From Calendula officinalis (lineage: Eukaryota > Streptophyta > Magnoliopsida > Asterales > Asteraceae): a stretch of DNA of 64,000 nucleotides. A program made the position numbers and the translations under genes. The stretch spans positions 42,874,063-42,938,062 of the forward strand of contig OY970832.1 of NCBI GenBank assembly GCA_963853835.1. The letters are read 5' to 3'. Positions 20,985-33,000 of this stretch are shown here, one piece after another. The notes below the pieces were generated by a model that worked only from the letters and a program-made list of their open reading frames with translations, had not been told where the DNA came from and did no database searches. Numbering within the stretch: position 1 is the first letter of the stretch; each line of letters begins with the position of its first letter.

Positions 20985-23589
20985 TTCATAACCTTAGCTT
21001 GATGGAACTAGCTTGCAGCGGCCCCTAGACAGGCAATACAGGATAACCAACCCGATAGAAACTACTTTGTAACCCAGGTATAGTTTTGGAAAAAACTCTT
21101 TTAATAGCGTCGCCTAGTAAAAAATACTTTGTCTTTACTTCTTGGGTAATGTGTTAGGTTCATCTCTTGCAGCACGATATTTGTGATAACGAATACGAGC
21201 ATGGTAGAAATTATCAACTCTTGTACTCAAAATCATTTCTTGACCTCTTGACTTAAAAGTGTGTGATAACGAAAAAGAACAAATCAGTTCGTTGAGCACG
21301 GCCGTGCATTTTTCAGTTTATCATCACGTCAAGGGACCCATAAATATCTCTCCTAAAAAGGAGGTGTAATTACCATCTTGTTATATTTTGATTCAAAATA
21401 CAACTCCCTCTGTACCCAGTAAGCCTTGTATGACAACCATGTTTCAGGTTTGTCTAAGACGAACCAAAGTACATTAGTCATTGTATCCCAAACTAAATAC
21501 CTCAGGCTTAAGGACAATCCTACTGAATAATACTTTTGAACTTTTCAACCACAAAGTATTATCACGGTGGTCAATCCAATATTCGTCGAGCTCCAATAGA
21601 ATATCACCAATATTTGGTTTACACAAAAACTTGTGTGGCTATCTTCGAAGAACTTCGAATCTACCACCAAATATCGCGATGATGTTAACGTCCCATCAAG
21701 GTTCCCACCAAGACGAGTAGTCACGGATTTATACATTCTGAATGAAATAACCTTCATTTATGGATATTCTTAAAACATACAAAGTCTGAATAACAATGAT
21801 ACTAATTCATGTATCATTCCTAACTGGACCAAGATACTGAATTATTACTGGATCATTACTTATTCCTTTTGTTCGTGTTGATTACTTAATGACTTTTACA
21901 GTTTTAATTGTAACTTTATCACTAAACTAGTTAGTTCTATTAAACTAAAGACATAAGACAAGTATTTGAAAAATACTATTTCTTTTGCCTTTGCTAGATT
22001 TTGTTCTTGCAATATTCTAGAACATATTTTATTCTTGCCTTTTATGCAATTCGGTAAACACATGAGGATTGGAAAGTAACTCCTTAGTTTCTTGAATTTA
22101 TAAAATTCTCCTTGTAACTAAAGTCTCTTTCAGTCACTTGATTTGTAGATATATCATTTACTAGTTAAAGAAATTTCCTTAAATGATTAACTTATTTACT
22201 GGAGTGTGAATACCCTATTAGATTTGCAATAATTTAATCACAAGACTTGTGACCACGCTATTAGGCTTGCAATAATCTAATCAACGATCATTTATCATTT
22301 CTCTTAACTCTTTGGCTAACGACTTGGTAAAACCTTGTTGTTAATATCCTAACTAACTTACTATATTCATTAGTACCTCTAATGAATATGTTAGTCATAG
22401 TTCCCACTAAATTTTATGGAAATAAGCATCACATAAACTACTACTTTTGACCTAGTCAAAACTTATAGTTTAACCCTTTAAGAATTAATCAATTATCAAT
22501 GTCATCCTTTGGATTTGCGAATATCCAACATTCCTTTTGAGGGAATCATGACTTTCATTGGTTACTGTATCTAACAAGTATAAGATACTTGAAACGATAC
22601 TTCCAATTCTTAAGTGTATTAGTATCTTTTATGAATCTCATTTAATGCCAAAGTCATTTATTGGATTTCTCAAATATCCATTATTCCTATTAGGGAATTA
22701 TGACTTGATCAAATGTTGTATTTATTATAAGTATAAAAGACTTGCAATAATACCTTTTAATTCTTAAATTCTTTAATATAGTTTGTCCCTTTTAAGAGTT
22801 CATTTAATGTCTAAGTCATTTTCCTTGGATTATACGAATATCCAATTATTCCTATTAGGGAATTATGACTTCATTAAATTCCTTTATCACAAGTATGAAA
22901 GACTTGTAATAATGCTCATTAAAGTCTATCTTGATTATATCCAATATAATCATACTATATTAACACTAATACTTTAAAACTTACTATCATAAGTAACCAT
23001 TACTTAAGATGTTTTAAATAAGTTCAATGTACCTTGAACTTTATGCTTTCCATAAAAACTCTTAAATACTTTCATTAGAAAAACTTTCTAATTACTAGTA
23101 TCTAAGTAATTTCAGCTTCTAATATATTCACACAACAATCAAACAAATATAAACAATGAGATCATTATTAAGTCAATACTTGACTTTATAATCTAGTCAT
23201 AAAACTTGACTAGTATAATCAACACACATGCACACACAAAATGCCATGGATTCAACGATGGATTCAACACACATACACACATGCACTCACAATATAATTC
23301 AACCATGGATTCAACGATAAACTTAAAATACCAAAATTTATCATAAAAATAGAAAATGTAATTTTGTTCAAAACAACTTAAAAAACGAAAATTGTTTTAC
23401 TGAATCCATACGAAAAATACTGAATTAAAACGTGGTGCTTGTGGGATCATTATCTCATGTTAGTCCATCTAACTTTTCATCATCTCATGCAATAAAAGAT
23501 TGCTAAAGTTGAGTTACTCGTAATAACTTTTAGAAGTAGGAAAGGAGTATCTAGAAGTTGGTCAAGTCAACTGAGTAGCAAGCATGGCC
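20985..23589 (-). other. Non-coding 3' internal region of C with tandem repeats
   Basis: No ORF of substance. 21290-21310 holds the palindrome GCACGGCCGTGC and 21353-21364 a tctcct...aggag stem, both shared with B (44880-44930, inverted). 22495-22930 contains about three copies of a roughly 165-bp unit recognised by aatatccaa, cctattagggaattatgact and a caagtat...atacttg stem. B carries the inverted equivalent at about 43260-43740. B and C therefore share this design along their length. Confidence 0.75.
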
Positions 23590-24257
23590 TCCTACCCTTT
23601 GACCCTTTCCACTACCAAGAAACCGTTTCTCGGGCCTTGTGTTGCTTTGCTTTACCTTCTAGACCTTTTGTTTGACCCCATTACCCTTAGGCACGCCGTG
23701 GCTGGGATCGGTTTTATCCTTTCCCTTTCCACTGCGCCTCTTTCTCTGATCACTACCATCATCGGTTACTGCGAGATCATTCTTAAACTTGGTCCCTAAA
23801 TCAACTCAGTAGTCTTGAGCACGGAATGCAGCTCAACAATGGGTTGCTCCATGTTATGCATGTTGTAGTTGACTACATTAGACTTATAGTCATCTAACAA
23901 CGAGTTGAGTATCATTATTGTTGCTAATTGCAACGGTACTGGGTGTCCTATTCATTCAACATGATCCATGTGCTCTTTCATTTTCATGACGTGAGCACTT
24001 ACTAATGATCCCTTAACCATATTGCAAGAGTTGAACACTCTACAAGCGTAATATGCTTGTACTGGTTCATTTCTAGCATTCGCGTCAGGGGCATTTAGCA
24101 TTGCTCTTTCTAGGAAATTTCCTTTTCTCTCATGCCAAAGTATAATCCGAAGATCACGCTTCCAATTGAGAAACTTTAACCCAGTCAATTTGTCCTTTTC
24201 TAGAAACAAGCGTAGTGAGAGATTATTGGTACATGTCGTTTTGGTTGTTGCTGCCGT
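23590..24257 (-). pseudogene. gag of C (copia-type, internally shortened)
   Basis: The reading frame begins at 24257 but the expected ATG is ACG (cgt at 24255-24257); B has ATG at the same place. It reads ...CTNNLSLRLFLEKDKLTG then LKFLNWKRDLRIIL, the N-terminal copia gag domain. After QAYYACRVFNSCNMVKG and SAHVMKMKEHMDHVE comes a stop at 23952, then degraded sequence like LQLATIMILNSL, NMHNMEQ and ELHSVLKTTEL up to about 23590. Compared with element I, residues between QAYY and FNSC, including the MLATMSPDL block, are missing. B lacks the same block. Confidence 0.75.
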
Positions 24258-25125
24258 CTACAAATCAAACCCAGTTTAATAAGTAATCATCAACAATACT
24301 TCTCTAACATATATTATAAACCCATAATTAATATTTTAGGACTAGGATCCATATATCACATTCTCGCCGCAAGGTTTGGGCACTTCCCGACGAGACATGC
24401 TGTTTCTGGTAGGTAACATCCTTACCGATCGTATCAAGACTTGACAAGATTCCTAGGGGTCATAGAATCTTTAGACTTATAACTTATTACAACCTTGTAC
24501 GAATTTAATCATACATTTCTAAGTTGCAATAAAGTCTAGTATGTTTATTCTACTCAAGTACTTTTTGGGCCGGGACTCCCGATTATCACCAAAGTAGATC
24601 AGACCATCTAAGACAGTGCGATGTTCTGCGCCGGGACTCCTGATTATCACAGAACCTTACTGCGACAACTCGATATTTCCGGTATGTAACTTCATTTCAT
24701 TTCTAGAACTTTCCTCATTTAGAAAGTTTCTACTTATAGACATTTCTATTTTTGGCATTCCTTATACACAATAAACATACATATTTTACACCATACATTA
24801 GTGTTTGACTATTTTAGTCAACACAAAATTATTACTTTCTTATGGTGACACACTTTGAGTTAAAACAATTCTAAAAACAATAAGTTTCCCGGTTAGGTAA
24901 TAAACGTAACAAACTATTATAAACGTGACTCGAATTGAACGAACCATCGAACCCGACACAAAGGGTTGACCGACCACTTAAGTGGCCGACCTCCCCTCTT
25001 TGCTTGACCCATTCGGCCGAACACCCCTAGGGTGTGAGGTTCCCTTGCCTCTAAATCTTATCCTCATCCCTTTGAAAGAGTCCTTGTTTGACTCAAACTC
25101 CAATTGTAAACCCTAGCAAGCTCCC

Positions 25126-25133
25126 TATAAATA
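25126..25133 (+). promoter_or_regulatory. Likely core promoter TATA box of K
   Basis: TATAAATA in the context gctccctataaatacattgc. It lies about 465 bp into the LTR and is conserved in the 3' LTR (33468-33475). Transcription would start about 30 bp downstream. Confidence 0.6.
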
Positions 25134-25849
25134 CATTGCTAAAGCCAACCATTAAACCCTATTTGCCCCCTTGAAGCCGTTGACCATACCCCACCATAAT
25201 CCCCTTCGTCCGTCGTGTTCAAGCAAGCCGAGCATCTCATTGTTCGATCCAAGCTAGGTATACCGAATCTCTTCCTTGTTTTGTTTGTTTACTTGTTGTT
25301 TTGTCCCTAAGCTCGAACCCGAGACCATGGCCAAGGCCATATGGTCTCGGCATGCATCCTTGCCCCATAAACCCGTAGCCTACATGCATGCATGCGTACA
25401 GTTGTGTGCGAGTGTGTGTGTATGTCTTGTGCTCGATAATGATCTTGTTGTTTTGTTGCTAAATCCGTGACTTCGAACCCTAGATCTACACTGGGATGAC
25501 CGAAAAGCCTTAGATCTAGAACTCTAGACCCGATCTAGACCTCTAAACCCTTGAACCAAGCCGATCTAGCCGAACCTAGAACACAAACCCGTAGGGTTTT
25601 GGCCTTCGGCCAACCCTAGACCGAACCCTAACCCTAATTGAATTGCATGTTTGACTATTCGACCAATTGATAGCTAGATTGATCATAGTTGACTTTAGTT
25701 GACCACATTATAGTATACCTTAAACCCTAACCGAAATCTAGAAGCTTTAGTTGACTTTTATTGACTAATTTTGACCAATATTGACCAATAAGTCAAACCG
25801 GGTCAATACCGGATCTTGACCCAAACCGTGGACCCAAAACCCGAATAAC

Positions 25850-26115
25850 CAATCGGGCCAAGGCCCGTACTTGGCCCATATCAATCTACTTTAGTCCATC
25901 GGGCCCAAACCTTGATTGGCCCATTAGTATCCAAGCCCATTTGGACCAAAGCCCAAACCTTTGGCCCATACCCAACCAAACCGAACCCAATTGGGCCAAG
26001 CCCAATTCAAGGCCCAACCTAAGTGGACCTAAGCCCAATAAGAGGCCCAAGTGGCCCAACCCATTAAGCCCATTAGGCCCAATAGGCCCAATCTAGGCCC
26101 AATAAGCCTAACCCA
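25850..26115. repeat. GGCCCA (site-II-like) cluster in K LTR
   Basis: About twenty GGCCCA, GGCCCAA or AAGCCCA words in 265 bp, read as TGGGCC or TGGGCTT on the minus strand. The same cluster lies in the 3' LTR at about 34195-34460, with a 10-bp deletion. TGGGCC/T is the site II element bound by TCP factors in many plant housekeeping promoters; activity here is inference. Confidence 0.7.
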
Positions 26116-27292
26116 AGCCCATTTCATTTCATTTCATTTCGTAGCTCATTTCATTTCATTTCATTTCATTTCATATCAACCTAATAAGGTCCAATAATCT
26201 AAGTTCGTTCGATGTCACGAAACATAAAACATAACATGTAATACATATTGCTTAACTTATATCGTATATAGTATCGCCTGTGTTAGCTTAGTCTAATCAG
26301 TAGTTAAATCATTTAGGAAGCTAGGAGTTTCCCAAGGATTCCTCTGTCTTAAGTCTCTTGTTGCTAAGCTTGCCAGGTGAGTCCACAGACCCCTTTACTC
26401 TTTTTAACTGTTTTATAAACTTTGGGGTGGAAAACATAAACAACTGCTACTGTTTTACTATGACTGTACAACAACATCTATACATTTTCATTATCGCATT
26501 GGCATGACAAACAATTATTATACCGGACTAAGGTTGCCAGCAATCATTAACTAGTGGATCTAGACCATGGATATGCAGATAGTACTATTGGCTGACACTC
26601 ATCCTCCCAACGAACGTTTGATCATTACTTGGTTTATCCAAGACATCTCCGGGAGTGTATATCCATAAAATAACATAACATACTGGAGTTGAAGTGTTGA
26701 TTGTGGACTTAGGGGTTGGTATATTAACTCAATAGACTAGCTACCTGTTGGGGATAACAGTTCATGCGATGTCAAACACAACATTTTGTTCAACACTTTT
26801 TCATAAACATTACAACTATACTAAACATTTCATACTTATTACTCATATCACATGAGTGTTGAACCTTATACATTTTCAGTCATAAACCATTTTCTTAACA
26901 AACATTTTGGGTAGCAAATCACTTTACTTTCATCATAAACATTAACCCTGTGGATTCACTCAACATTATTGTTGACCCTTTTACTATTTATGTTTTTCTA
27001 GGTAATTAGGTGCAGTGGAGTTGGAGGATATGAGCATTGAGATTGTCGTGAGCCATGATTAAAACATTAAGTTTACGAACAATCATTTCATTTCAAACAA
27101 TTTCTATTTTAGGAAACTTGCTATTTTTGGAAACTTTCTACTTTTGGAAAGTGAAACAAACGTTTATTTTTCGTTATTGCGTGGTTGTTTGTTTACTTAA
27201 TTTTTGCTATGTTGTCATGAACGTTACACCTTCGTTCTTCCGCAAAACATTTTAAATGAAGTAATACTCATTTTTGGAGGGGTGTGACAGAG

Positions 27293-27304
27293 TGGTATCA
27301 GAGC
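27293..27304 (+). other. Primer-binding site of K
   Basis: TGGTATCAGAGC, complementary to initiator tRNA-Met, three bases after the 5' LTR end. Confidence 0.93.
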
Positions 27305-27543
27305 TTAAGTTATAGTGAATTAGCAAGCCTAGTCTATAACTACAAAAGATTTTTGAGAAAAACAAACACTTTTATAAAAATCAAAATAATCATGGCATGC
27401 TCAGTCTCATATCCTGAAGTTCCATTGTTCTTAGTTTAGAACATTTGCCTTAGTTAGTATTGCCTTAGTGTTATAGCTAGCATATGTCAGTAAGCCTTAA
27501 AATTTCATAACCTAATAAACTTTTATGCGTCGTGTTTAGTAGA

Positions 27544-27990
27544 ATGTCTCCTGCTAGTGTCCTCGATATCTCATATGATTCCGATAGTGATCGTGATGCT
27601 GATGTCCCAGTAGTCCCAGTGCCTGTTGCTCCAGTGCCAGCAGTGGTACAACCTCCTGTTATCCCATGGCATCGTCGTCCAAGAAGACGTCCCTTTCCTA
27701 TTATTCCTAATGGTCCTCCTACTCCAGCTCGTGGTCAGCGTCCTATTGTCTATCGTAAACGTGACGGCGGTATCATTTATCTATGTTCGCCTGCTAAACC
27801 CAAGCGTGATGTTGCTCCAAGAACTCCACGACGTCGAGAACCAGAGCCAGAAGTGATATCAGAATCAGAGCATGAAGAAGACTCTGAAACAGAAGGAGAA
27901 TCAGAACCAGAGGAAGAATCAGAACCAGAGGAAGAGCCAGAAGAAGAGTCAGAGCCTATGGAAGACTCTGAGCCAGAAGAAGATGATTAG
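27544..27990 (+). CDS. Accessory ORF upstream of gag in K (Pro/Arg-rich, acidic tail)
   Basis: An uninterrupted ORF of about 148 residues from ATG (MSPASVLDISYDSDSD) to TAG. Three blocks are visible: a Val/Pro repeat (VPVVPVPVAPVPAVV, roughly residues 22-36), a basic block (HRRPRRRPFP, about 43-52, with further Lys/Arg to about 100), and an acidic Glu/Ser/Pro tail (about 103-148). I see no known domain. It lies between the primer-binding site and gag, on the same strand, separated from gag by about 355 bp of AT-rich sequence. Chromoviruses do not normally carry an ORF here, although Ogre-type elements do. A nucleic-acid-binding basic region plus acidic tail is only a compositional impression. 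Confidence 0.6.
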   Translation: MSPASVLDISYDSDSDRDADVPVVPVPVAPVPAVVQPPVIPWHRRPRRRPFPIIPNGPPTPARGQRPIVYRKRDGGIIYLCSPAKPKRDVAPRTPRRREPEPEVISESEHEEDSETEGESEPEEESEPEEEPEEESEPMEDSEPEEDD

Positions 27991-28346
27991 TCATCTACCT
28001 ATCGTCTATATTTGTTTTTCTATTATTAGATTTTATGTTTAGCTATTTCAGTATTTTTGTTCTTTAGTATTGGCAAATATGCCCTACTTATAAAACTATT
28101 ATGTATTAGGAATGTGTTTAATAAAAGTGATATTTTAGTAATTTCTATTGTTCTTATAATTGTATTTTCTATATGTCTCTACTACTACTGTAATTACGAC
28201 TATTTATATCTACGTCTACTACTACTATTACGTCTGTTGTATATCTACTCTTTGATCCCTATTATAAGTACATATTTTCCTTATAGTCCTCCTATATTAT
28301 TCACTTCTTAATTTCTTGTCATATTATTTGTATCAGCAATTCATCA

Positions 28347-31300
28347 ATGGCTCGAGGAGGAAACGCTGAGACTGTCGAACAAATGGTGGAACGCCGTATC
28401 GCTGAAGCAATGGCTCAAATGAACGCTGCAAGAGGAAATGCCACTGGTGCATCTAATGTGGGAAACAATGGTATAATATACGACTCCATGAAAGAAGATT
28501 CATTATTTCTATCTTATTTTAAACTTATTACTCATTTTCTTTCCTTATTTATTTAAACTTCAGATCCCAATCGTCAGGGTCAGTCATTTAAGACCTTTAC
28601 GTCCTGTCATCCTCCGACCTACTCTGGATCTGAAGGTGCTATTGCTATCATCCACTGGATTGAGAAGGTGGAATCCATTTTCAGTGTTATTCAATGTGCC
28701 CCTGAGAATATGACGAAGTTTGCTGCTAGTACGTTGTCCAAGGAAGCGTTGTCCTGGTGGAATTCTCAAGTGCAAGTCTTAGGTCGTGCAACTGTTGATG
28801 CTATGACTTGGGATACGTTCAAGGATCAGTTAACTCAGAAGTTTTGTCCAAGGAGAGAGCTACAAAAAGTTGAGGTGGAACTATGGAATCTGTCCATGGT
28901 TGGATCTGATATTGTTACCTACACGACTAAGTTTCAAGAACTCGCTCGTCTCGTTCCTCATATGGTTTCTCCTGAATTCAAGCGCATTGAAAAGTATCTC
29001 CAAGGTCTTCATGATCTTATTCGTACTCATGTTATTGCTTCTGAACCGACAACATTCGAAGATGCTGTGAATCGTGCAACAAGGTTGACTGATGATGCAA
29101 TGAGAAGTGGATCATTCAAAGACAAGCTGGTGGTGTCTAGCAAATCTTCTGATAACATGAACAATGAAAATGGAAAGCGTTCCTACGACAACAAACGTGA
29201 TCACAAAGGGAACAAATACCAAAAGACTAAGAATTATGCTGCCTCTACTCAGAACAACAATCAGTTCAATTCATATTCTAAGTCATATGCTGGAAGCAAG
29301 CCCTTATGTAACAGATGTAACTGGCATCATGATGGTCAGTGTGAGAAATGCTTCAAGTGTGACCGCTGGGGTCATAATTTCAGAAAGTGTTCGTCCAACA
29401 ATCCTCCTAAGAATCCTGTCTGCTACGAGTGTGATGATTCTTACCATTATCGTAATCGTTGCCCTAGACTTCAGAACAACAATAACCAGAATGGCAACAA
29501 CAACAATGGCAATCGTAATAACAATCGTAACAACAATCGCAATGCCAACAACAACAATGAACGTCAAAATGGTCGTGGTCGTGCATTTGTTATGAATGCT
29601 CAAGAAGCTCGTGAGAACACTGATACCGTCTCTGGTACGTTTATCGTCAACAATCATTTTGCTTCTATTTTATTTGACTCGGGAGCCGACTTGAGTTTCG
29701 TATCGACCGAATTTAAAAGTTTCTTAAATCCAAAACCTAATCGTTTGAAAGTGAATTATGAAATCGAGTTAGCAAATGGCAAAGTTGTTAGGTCTAGTGA
29801 AGTTTTTAAAGGTTGTAAGCTTGACCTAGATGATCACATTTTTGATATAGACCTTGTGCCTGTAGAACTAGGAAGTTTTGATATCGTCATAGGGATGGAT
29901 TGGTTGTCTAAAAACCGTGCTGAAATAATATGTTACACCAAACAAATCCGAATTCCCTTATCCAAAACAGAAACTTTAATAATTCAAGGTGAACAAAGAA
30001 ACAAAAACATGAAAATCATAACTTCCATGAAAGCTCAAAAATATCTTCGTAAAGGATGCCAAGCCTTTCTTGCTCATGTCGTTGACACAAAGTCCAAAGA
30101 TCGTAAGATTGAGGACATTCCTATTGTTCGTGATTTTCCTGGTGTATTTCCTAGTGAATTGCCTGGACTGCCGCCTCAAAGACAAGTTGAATTCCGTATT
30201 GATCTGATTCCGGTAGCCGCACCTATCGCGCGTTCTCCTTATCGTCTCGCACCGTCTGAAATGCAAGAACTTTCATCGCAATTACAAGAACTTCTTGATC
30301 TTGGTTTCATTCGACCGAGTTTCTCGCCTTGGGGAGCTCCGGTCCTTTTTGTTAAAAAGAAAGATGGTTCAATGAGAATGTGCATCGATTATCGTGAATT
30401 GAACAAAGTAACAATTAAGAACCGATATCCTCTTCCCCGTATTGATGATCTATTCGATCAACTCCAAGGATCGAGTTTTTATTCCAAAATCGATCTTCCA
30501 TCTGGTTACCATCAGTTAAAAGTTTGTGATGAAGATGTGCCCAAAACTACTTTTAGAACTCGCTATGGTCATTATGAATTTTTGGTAATGCCATTTGGTT
30601 TGACCAATGCACCTGCTGTGTTTATGGATCTCATGAACAGAGTGTGCAAGCAGTATCTCGATAAATTCGTTATTGTCTTCATAGATGATATTCTCATCTA
30701 TTCGCATTCTAGAAAAGAGCATGAAGAGCACTTAAGAATCATTCTTGAGTTGTTGGAGAAGGAGAAGTTGTACGCCAAGTTGTCCAAGTGTGAATTTTGG
30801 TTGCGTGAAGTCCAATTTCTGGGTCATATTATCAACGAAGAAGGTATTCACGTTGATCCTGCAAAGATAGAAGCTATAAAGAATTGGGAAGCTCCGAAGA
30901 CCCCAACTGAAGTAAGACAATTCCTTGGTCTTGCTGGTTACTATAGAAGGTTTATAGCAAATTTCTCGAAGATTGCAAAGGATTTAACGGTGTTAACACA
31001 TAAGGATGAGAAATTTGTCTGGGGTGAAAAGCAAGAATCGGCCTTCCAATCTCTAAAATCTAAATTATGTTCTGCTCCTATTCTATCTCTCCCTGAAGGA
31101 ACCGATAATTTTGTGGTGTACTGTGATGCTTCGCACCAAGGGCTAGGTTGTGTATTGATGCAACATGACAAAGTGATCGCCTATGCCTCTCGACAACTAA
31201 AGAACCACGAGAAGAATTATACAACTCATGATCTTGAGTTGGGTGCAGTTATTTTCGCGTTAAAGATTTGGAGACATTACCTCTACGGTACCAAGTGCAC

Positions 31301-32966
31301 AATATTCACCGATCACAAGCGTTTACAACATATCTTCAATCAGAAAGATCTCAATATGAGACAGCGTAGATGGATAGAGTTGATGAATGACTATGAATGT
31401 GAGATTAAGTATCATCCTGGTAAGGCTAATGTGGTAGCTGATGCCTTAATTCGGAAAGAGCAACCTAAACTTCGTCGAGTTCGAGCCCTTCCAATCTCTG
31501 TTCGTTCAAATCTATCTCCCCAAGTTCAAGAATTCCAAATCAAAGCTTTGAAGGTAGAGAACATCAAAGGTGAAGCTTTGCGTGGTATGGAGAAGCAGTT
31601 AGAAGCAAGGGTAGACGGAACTCTTTATTTCATGGATCGTTTATGGGTTTCGAATTTTGGAAGTGTTCGCAATGTTATCTTGAATGAAGCTCACCGATCC
31701 AAATATTCTATTCATCCTGGTGCCGACAAGATGTATGAAGATGTCAAAGAGTTATATTGGTGGCCAAATATGAAGAAAGAGATCGCGGTTTATGTCAGCA
31801 AATGTTTAACTTGTGCTAGAGTGAAAGCAGAGAATCAGAAGCCTTCCGGTCTTCTACAACAACCTGAGATCCCTGAATGGAAATGGGAAGAAATCTCTAT
31901 GGATTTTATAACCAAATTGCCTCGAACATCTAGTGGTCATGATACAATTTGGGTAATTGTCGATCGATTGACCAAATCAGCTCATTTCATTCCTATTAAG
32001 GAAACTGATCAGATGGAGAAGCTAACAAGAATTTATTTAAAGGAAGTTGTATCTCGGCATGGTGTGCCAGTCGCGATCATCTCGGATCGTGATAGTCGCT
32101 TTACGTCTCGTTTTTGGCAATCGTTGCAAAAATCTCTCGGTACTCGCCTCGATATGAGTACTGCCTATCATCCTCAAACAGATGGTCAGACTGAAAGAAC
32201 AATTCAAACTTTGGAAGACATGCTGAGAGCATGTGTTATTGATTTTGGTGGAAGTTGGGATTCTCATCTCCCTTTAGCTGAGTTCTCGTATAATAATAGT
32301 TATCATACGACTATTAAGGCCGCACCGTTTGAAGCATTGTATGGAAGAAAGTGTCGTTCGCCACTTTGTTGGATTGAAATTGGTGATCGTCAAATTACTG
32401 GTCCTGAAATTCTACAAGAAACGACTGACAAGATTTTTAAAATCAAAGATCGCATTAAGGCTACCAGAGATCGACAAAAGAGTTAAGCTGATAATCGTCG
32501 AAAGCCTTTAGAGTTCGCTGTTGGCGACCATGTTTTACTAAAAGTAGCACCTTGGAAAGGTGTTGTACGTTTTGGTAAGAAAGGAAAGCTCAGTCCTCGT
32601 TATGTCGGACCATTTGAGATTCTTGAAAGAATCGGTGCTGTTGCATATCGCCTTCGTCTTCCTAATGAGCTCAGCAATGTTCACAACATATTTCATGTTT
32701 CTAATCTTAAGAAGTTTATTCATGATCCTTCGCTTATCGTCCCTACTGAAGAAATTATTATCGACGACAAACTTCATTACAACGAGGAACCAATTGAAAT
32801 ATCTGACTGGAAAGAGCAAAAGTTGCGAAGAAGCAAGGTCAAAATTGTTAAAGTCAGATGGAACTCCAAAAGAGGTCCTGAATTCACGTGGGAACGTGAG
32901 GACTAGATGCGAACGAATTTTCCTCATCTTTTTCTCGTTGTCTCTCCTGTTCGTGCTTCGTCTTAA
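28347..32966 (+). pseudogene. gag-pol polyprotein of K, with a putative intron and two nonsense codons
   Basis: Exon 1 (28347-28470) starts MARGGNAETVEQMVERRIAE. A putative 93-bp AT-rich intron (28471-28563, gtataa...cttcag) is followed by an open frame from 28564. Order: gag capsid domain (ALSWWNSQVQ), zinc knuckles CFKCDRWGHNFRKC and CYECDDSYHYRNRC (Gly to Ser), Asn-rich linker, protease LFDSGAD, RT (SKIDLPSGYHQ with an unusual Pro; FIDDILIY intact), RNase H (YCDAS, TDHKRLQ), integrase (HHCC; D in MDFITKLP, D in SDRDSRF, E in GQTER), chromodomain (EISDWKEQKLRR). TAA at 32484-32486 follows RDRQKS, and TAG at 32904-32906 follows WERED. The natural end is TAA at 32964-32966. Confidence 0.93.
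28471..28563 (+). other. Putative intron inside gag of K
   Basis: gtataatata...tttaaacttcag, 93 bp, pyrimidine/AT-rich with in-frame stops. Removing it joins codons exactly (AAT G|AT CCC), giving NNDPNRQGQSFK, and opens a frame of about 1.3 kb-residue scale downstream. Unspliced RNA would end after 69 codons at 28554. Gypsy F has no such interruption. Confidence 0.6.
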
Positions 32967-32990
32967 ATTTCGGGACGAAATTTCTTCAAC

Positions 32991-33000
32991 CAGGGGAGAA
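32991..33000 (+). other. Polypurine tract of K
   Basis: caggggagaa immediately before TGTGACAACTC of the 3' LTR, after the conserved text tttcgggacgaaatttc at 32967-32984, typical of this clade. Confidence 0.9.

Larger units (their letters stand above)
24661..27289 (+). repeat. 5' LTR of K
   Basis: 2629 bp. Contains a TATA element (25126-25133), a telo-box-like aaccctaaccctaa (about 25624-25637), a dense GGCCCA region (25850-26115) and an (ATTTC)n run (26121-26175). Starts TGCGACA, a T-to-C change from the 3' LTR's TGTGACA. Confidence 0.95.

Noticed and set aside
25276..25470. Cys-rich 64-codon frame, repeated at 33616-33810
   Set aside because: It lies inside both LTRs of K; duplication is due to the LTRs and no gene signal is present.
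29304..29657. 117-codon frame antisense to gag of K (Ile/Val/Thr-rich)
   Set aside because: It is the reverse complement of the Asn-rich AAC/AAT linker in gag, a shadow of the real frame.
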